Of a stretch of DNA of 5,920 nucleotides, positions 4,467 to 5,920 are shown piece by piece. Position numbers and translations under genes: made by a program. The DNA lies in assembly GCA_022545645.1 (NCBI GenBank), contig JACZQQ010000172.1:1-5920 (forward strand), written 5' to 3'. The notes beneath the pieces are model-generated. The model did not search any database, was not told where the DNA came from, and saw only the letters and a list, made by a program, of their open reading frames with translations. The first letter of the stretch is position 1, and every line of letters starts with the position of its first letter. The stretch is from Acidobacteriota bacterium. Lineage in GTDB: Bacteria > Acidobacteriota > UBA6911 > RPQK01 > JADFOI01.

Positions 4467-5920
4467 TGGGTGATCCCAAAGGCGCGCAGCCAGTCCCCAT
4501 AAGCCTGCTCATGCTCATTGGTGATCCAGGGAGCGGGATTGTTGGCGTAATCCCGAAAGTAGTCTCCCTCCACATTGATTCCCGGCACAGCGGGGATCCA
4601 GGCTTCCTGGAGCAACTCATCAGGATCACCGTATTGGGCGGCCAGTTTCCTGATTTCCGGGTCATCCAATGCCGTTAGATGTCCTTTATCGATCACCTTG
4701 ATCTTTTCACCGTCCTCGGTTTCGATTTCAAAGGTGGTGAAATAGGTATGAATGTGAAAGTGGCCGTCGGGCAAGTTCCGCTGGGCGGCCCACTGCTGGA
4801 CTCTCCCCCCGGGTAACGCTCCCCCGACAACACCGATCCCCCAGTGAATAATTCCCGTTCTTGCTCTTTCCCAACTCCAGATTCGCCTCGATTCATGCAT
4901 CACATTGGCTGGCCGGGATGCCTTGGGATTGGTTCCGATGGCAACCTCATATAACCAGCCCATGCCCGGTCCCGGGGAACCCGGCCACTGGATATCCTTG
5001 TACTTGTTCAATATCGACTTCCAGTTCTCTCCGTAGGCGCCCCCTGCTTCAATCTCTGTGATCTCATTGTTTTCGATGTAGACCTTGATGCGAGGGAAAA
5101 CGCCGGCGTGGTTCGAGGTCCCGGCGATGACCCCTTTGACGTCGAGGGCATGCTTAAGGTCCAGAGGAGGATGAGACATGATATGGCCTCGGTAGACAAC
5201 GTCCGAATGCGATCTTTCCATGGCCTTTTCCTGGTCTCCCTCTTGCACCGTCCAACTGATGTCCGTCCCCTCGGGATCCGTGATCCTCACCTTCCTGGCC
5301 TTCAACAACATCTCCCAGAGCTTCAGATCGATCGCTTCGGCCAGGTCAGGAGGAAACTCAACTGTTCCAGTGAGGAACTCGTCCACCGTCTGCCAGGGAA
5401 GTTTCTCCCATAGAACATCCACCTCCGGATCCGCCCCCCCCGATCCGTGAATGATGATGTCATACTCACCCACCGCGTTGACCATCTGGGCGACGAAGAT
5501 CTTGCTGCGCATCACGTTATCGGCAAGGAAAGTGAAATACTCTGTCTCGGCGGTTCCATCAGCAGGCTTCATGGGAGGGTAGAAACTCTCATAGTCGATG
5601 TAGAAAACATCGGGTTTTCCCCCGGCTTCCCGTATGGCCATCTCGATGGCTTCGACCACCAGACGATCGTGGCTGCTATCCACAACAATCAGCGCTCTCT
5701 GGCCGGGCTTTATCCCGTAGCCCGGGTACAGACTCGCCCCTCTGGACGGTCTCCTCACCACTGCCCGAGCAATATCGAGTATGTCTTCCACAGTCTTGAC
5801 ATTCCTCAGCTGAGGATAGCGAGGTTCAGGATACTCAAGGTTCCCCTGGGCCGTAAGCGGAACAACCCGCATCCCCATAAAAACAAGTACGGTTAGCACA
5901 GCGCTCAAGGCTATTCTCTT
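4463..5920 (-). CDS. Exported M29-aminopeptidase-like protein (start just outside window)
   Basis: 485 residues are visible, numbered from base 5920. The frame is open to the right edge; the likely start is a few codons beyond it, since the visible part opens with KRIA and a hydrophobic stretch (LSAVLTVLVFMGMRVV) ending LTA-QG, a typical signal peptide. The TTG at 5908 is therefore not favoured. The body resembles M29 (aminopeptidase T/AmpS-type) metallopeptidases: a two-layer N-terminal half (GQRALIVVDSS at about 73-83; AIREAGGKPDVFYID), then VRITDPEGTDISWTV (211-225), NHAGVFPRIKV, IEAGGAYGE, and YEVAIGTNP (324-332) with a candidate metal-binding Glu. After that come GIIHWGIG (His 359) and HFHIHTYF (387-394), where M29 enzymes carry H-x-D. 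About 90 residues follow, more than usual for M29. Known M29 enzymes are cytoplasmic; this one appears secreted or periplasmic. Activity is uncertain given the altered metal site. Confidence 0.75.
   Translation of the reverse strand, partial: KRIALSAVLTVLVFMGMRVVPLTAQGNLEYPEPRYPQLRNVKTVEDILDIARAVVRRPSRGASLYPGYGIKPGQRALIVVDSSHDRLVVEAIEMAIREAGGKPDVFYIDYESFYPPMKPADGTAETEYFTFLADNVMRSKIFVAQMVNAVGEYDIIIHGSGGADPEVDVLWEKLPWQTVDEFLTGTVEFPPDLAEAIDLKLWEMLLKARKVRITDPEGTDISWTVQEGDQEKAMERSHSDVVYRGHIMSHPPLDLKHALDVKGVIAGTSNHAGVFPRIKVYIENNEITEIEAGGAYGENWKSILNKYKDIQWPGSPGPGMGWLYEVAIGTNPKASRPANVMHESRRIWSWERARTGIIHWGIGVVGGALPGGRVQQWAAQRNLPDGHFHIHTYFTTFEIETEDGEKIKVIDKGHLTALDDPEIRKLAAQYGDPDELLQEAWIPAVPGINVEGDYFRDYANNPAPWITNEHEQAYGDWLRAFGITQ

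Noticed and set aside
5906..5908. TTG at 5908 as the start of the peptidase-like gene
   Set aside because: Starting there would remove the basic KR of the signal peptide; the frame continues to the window edge.

Overview
The window is 5.9 kb from a Gram-negative-type bacterium, probably an uncultivated one. It has multihaem c-type cytochrome, an exported peptidase-like protein, a sodium:solute symporter and a possible phospholipid-type methyltransferase. Acidobacteriota or a similar lineage would fit this gene mix and the degenerate AC-rich intergenic repeats. That placement is a guess from gene content; no rRNA or other marker is present.

Layout, left to right. (1) 3-719 (+): the 3' part of a secreted-type multihaem cytochrome c; its start lies left of the window. 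(2) 720-843: a convergent gap with palindromes and short A-rich repeats. (3) 844-1476 (-): a TetR/AcrR-type regulator. (4) 1477-1747: a divergent control region with a strong hairpin and two near-identical AT-rich palindromes, the second ending 11 bp before the next start codon. (5) 1748-2080 (+): a small ribbon-helix-helix protein fused to a domain resembling the SmpA/OmlA (BamE-like) fold. (6) 2081-2188: a second convergent gap, opening with the same hairpin-plus-A-rich element as gap 2. (7) 2189-3643 (-): an SSS-family sodium:solute symporter. (8) 3644-3871: a divergent gap filled mostly with T-poor AC/AG-rich repeats. (9) 3872-4447 (+): a PmtA-like SAM-dependent methyltransferase with a TTG start set by a good Shine-Dalgarno. 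(10) 4463-5920 (-): an M29-aminopeptidase-like protein with a signal peptide; its first codons lie right of the window.

The genes alternate strand one by one (+ - + - + -), so there is no operon and no obvious shared pathway. The most coherent local unit is the 1477-2080 block: a divergent regulator pair around twin palindromes, which looks like an autoregulatory switch. The most unusual points are the composite hairpin/A-rich element that begins at the base after two different stop codons, the RHH + SmpA-like fusion, a CX3CH haem site plus a C-terminal cytochrome domain with no methionine ligand, and a secreted M29-like protein with an altered metal-site motif. No tRNA, rRNA, CRISPR array, transposase or phage gene was seen.
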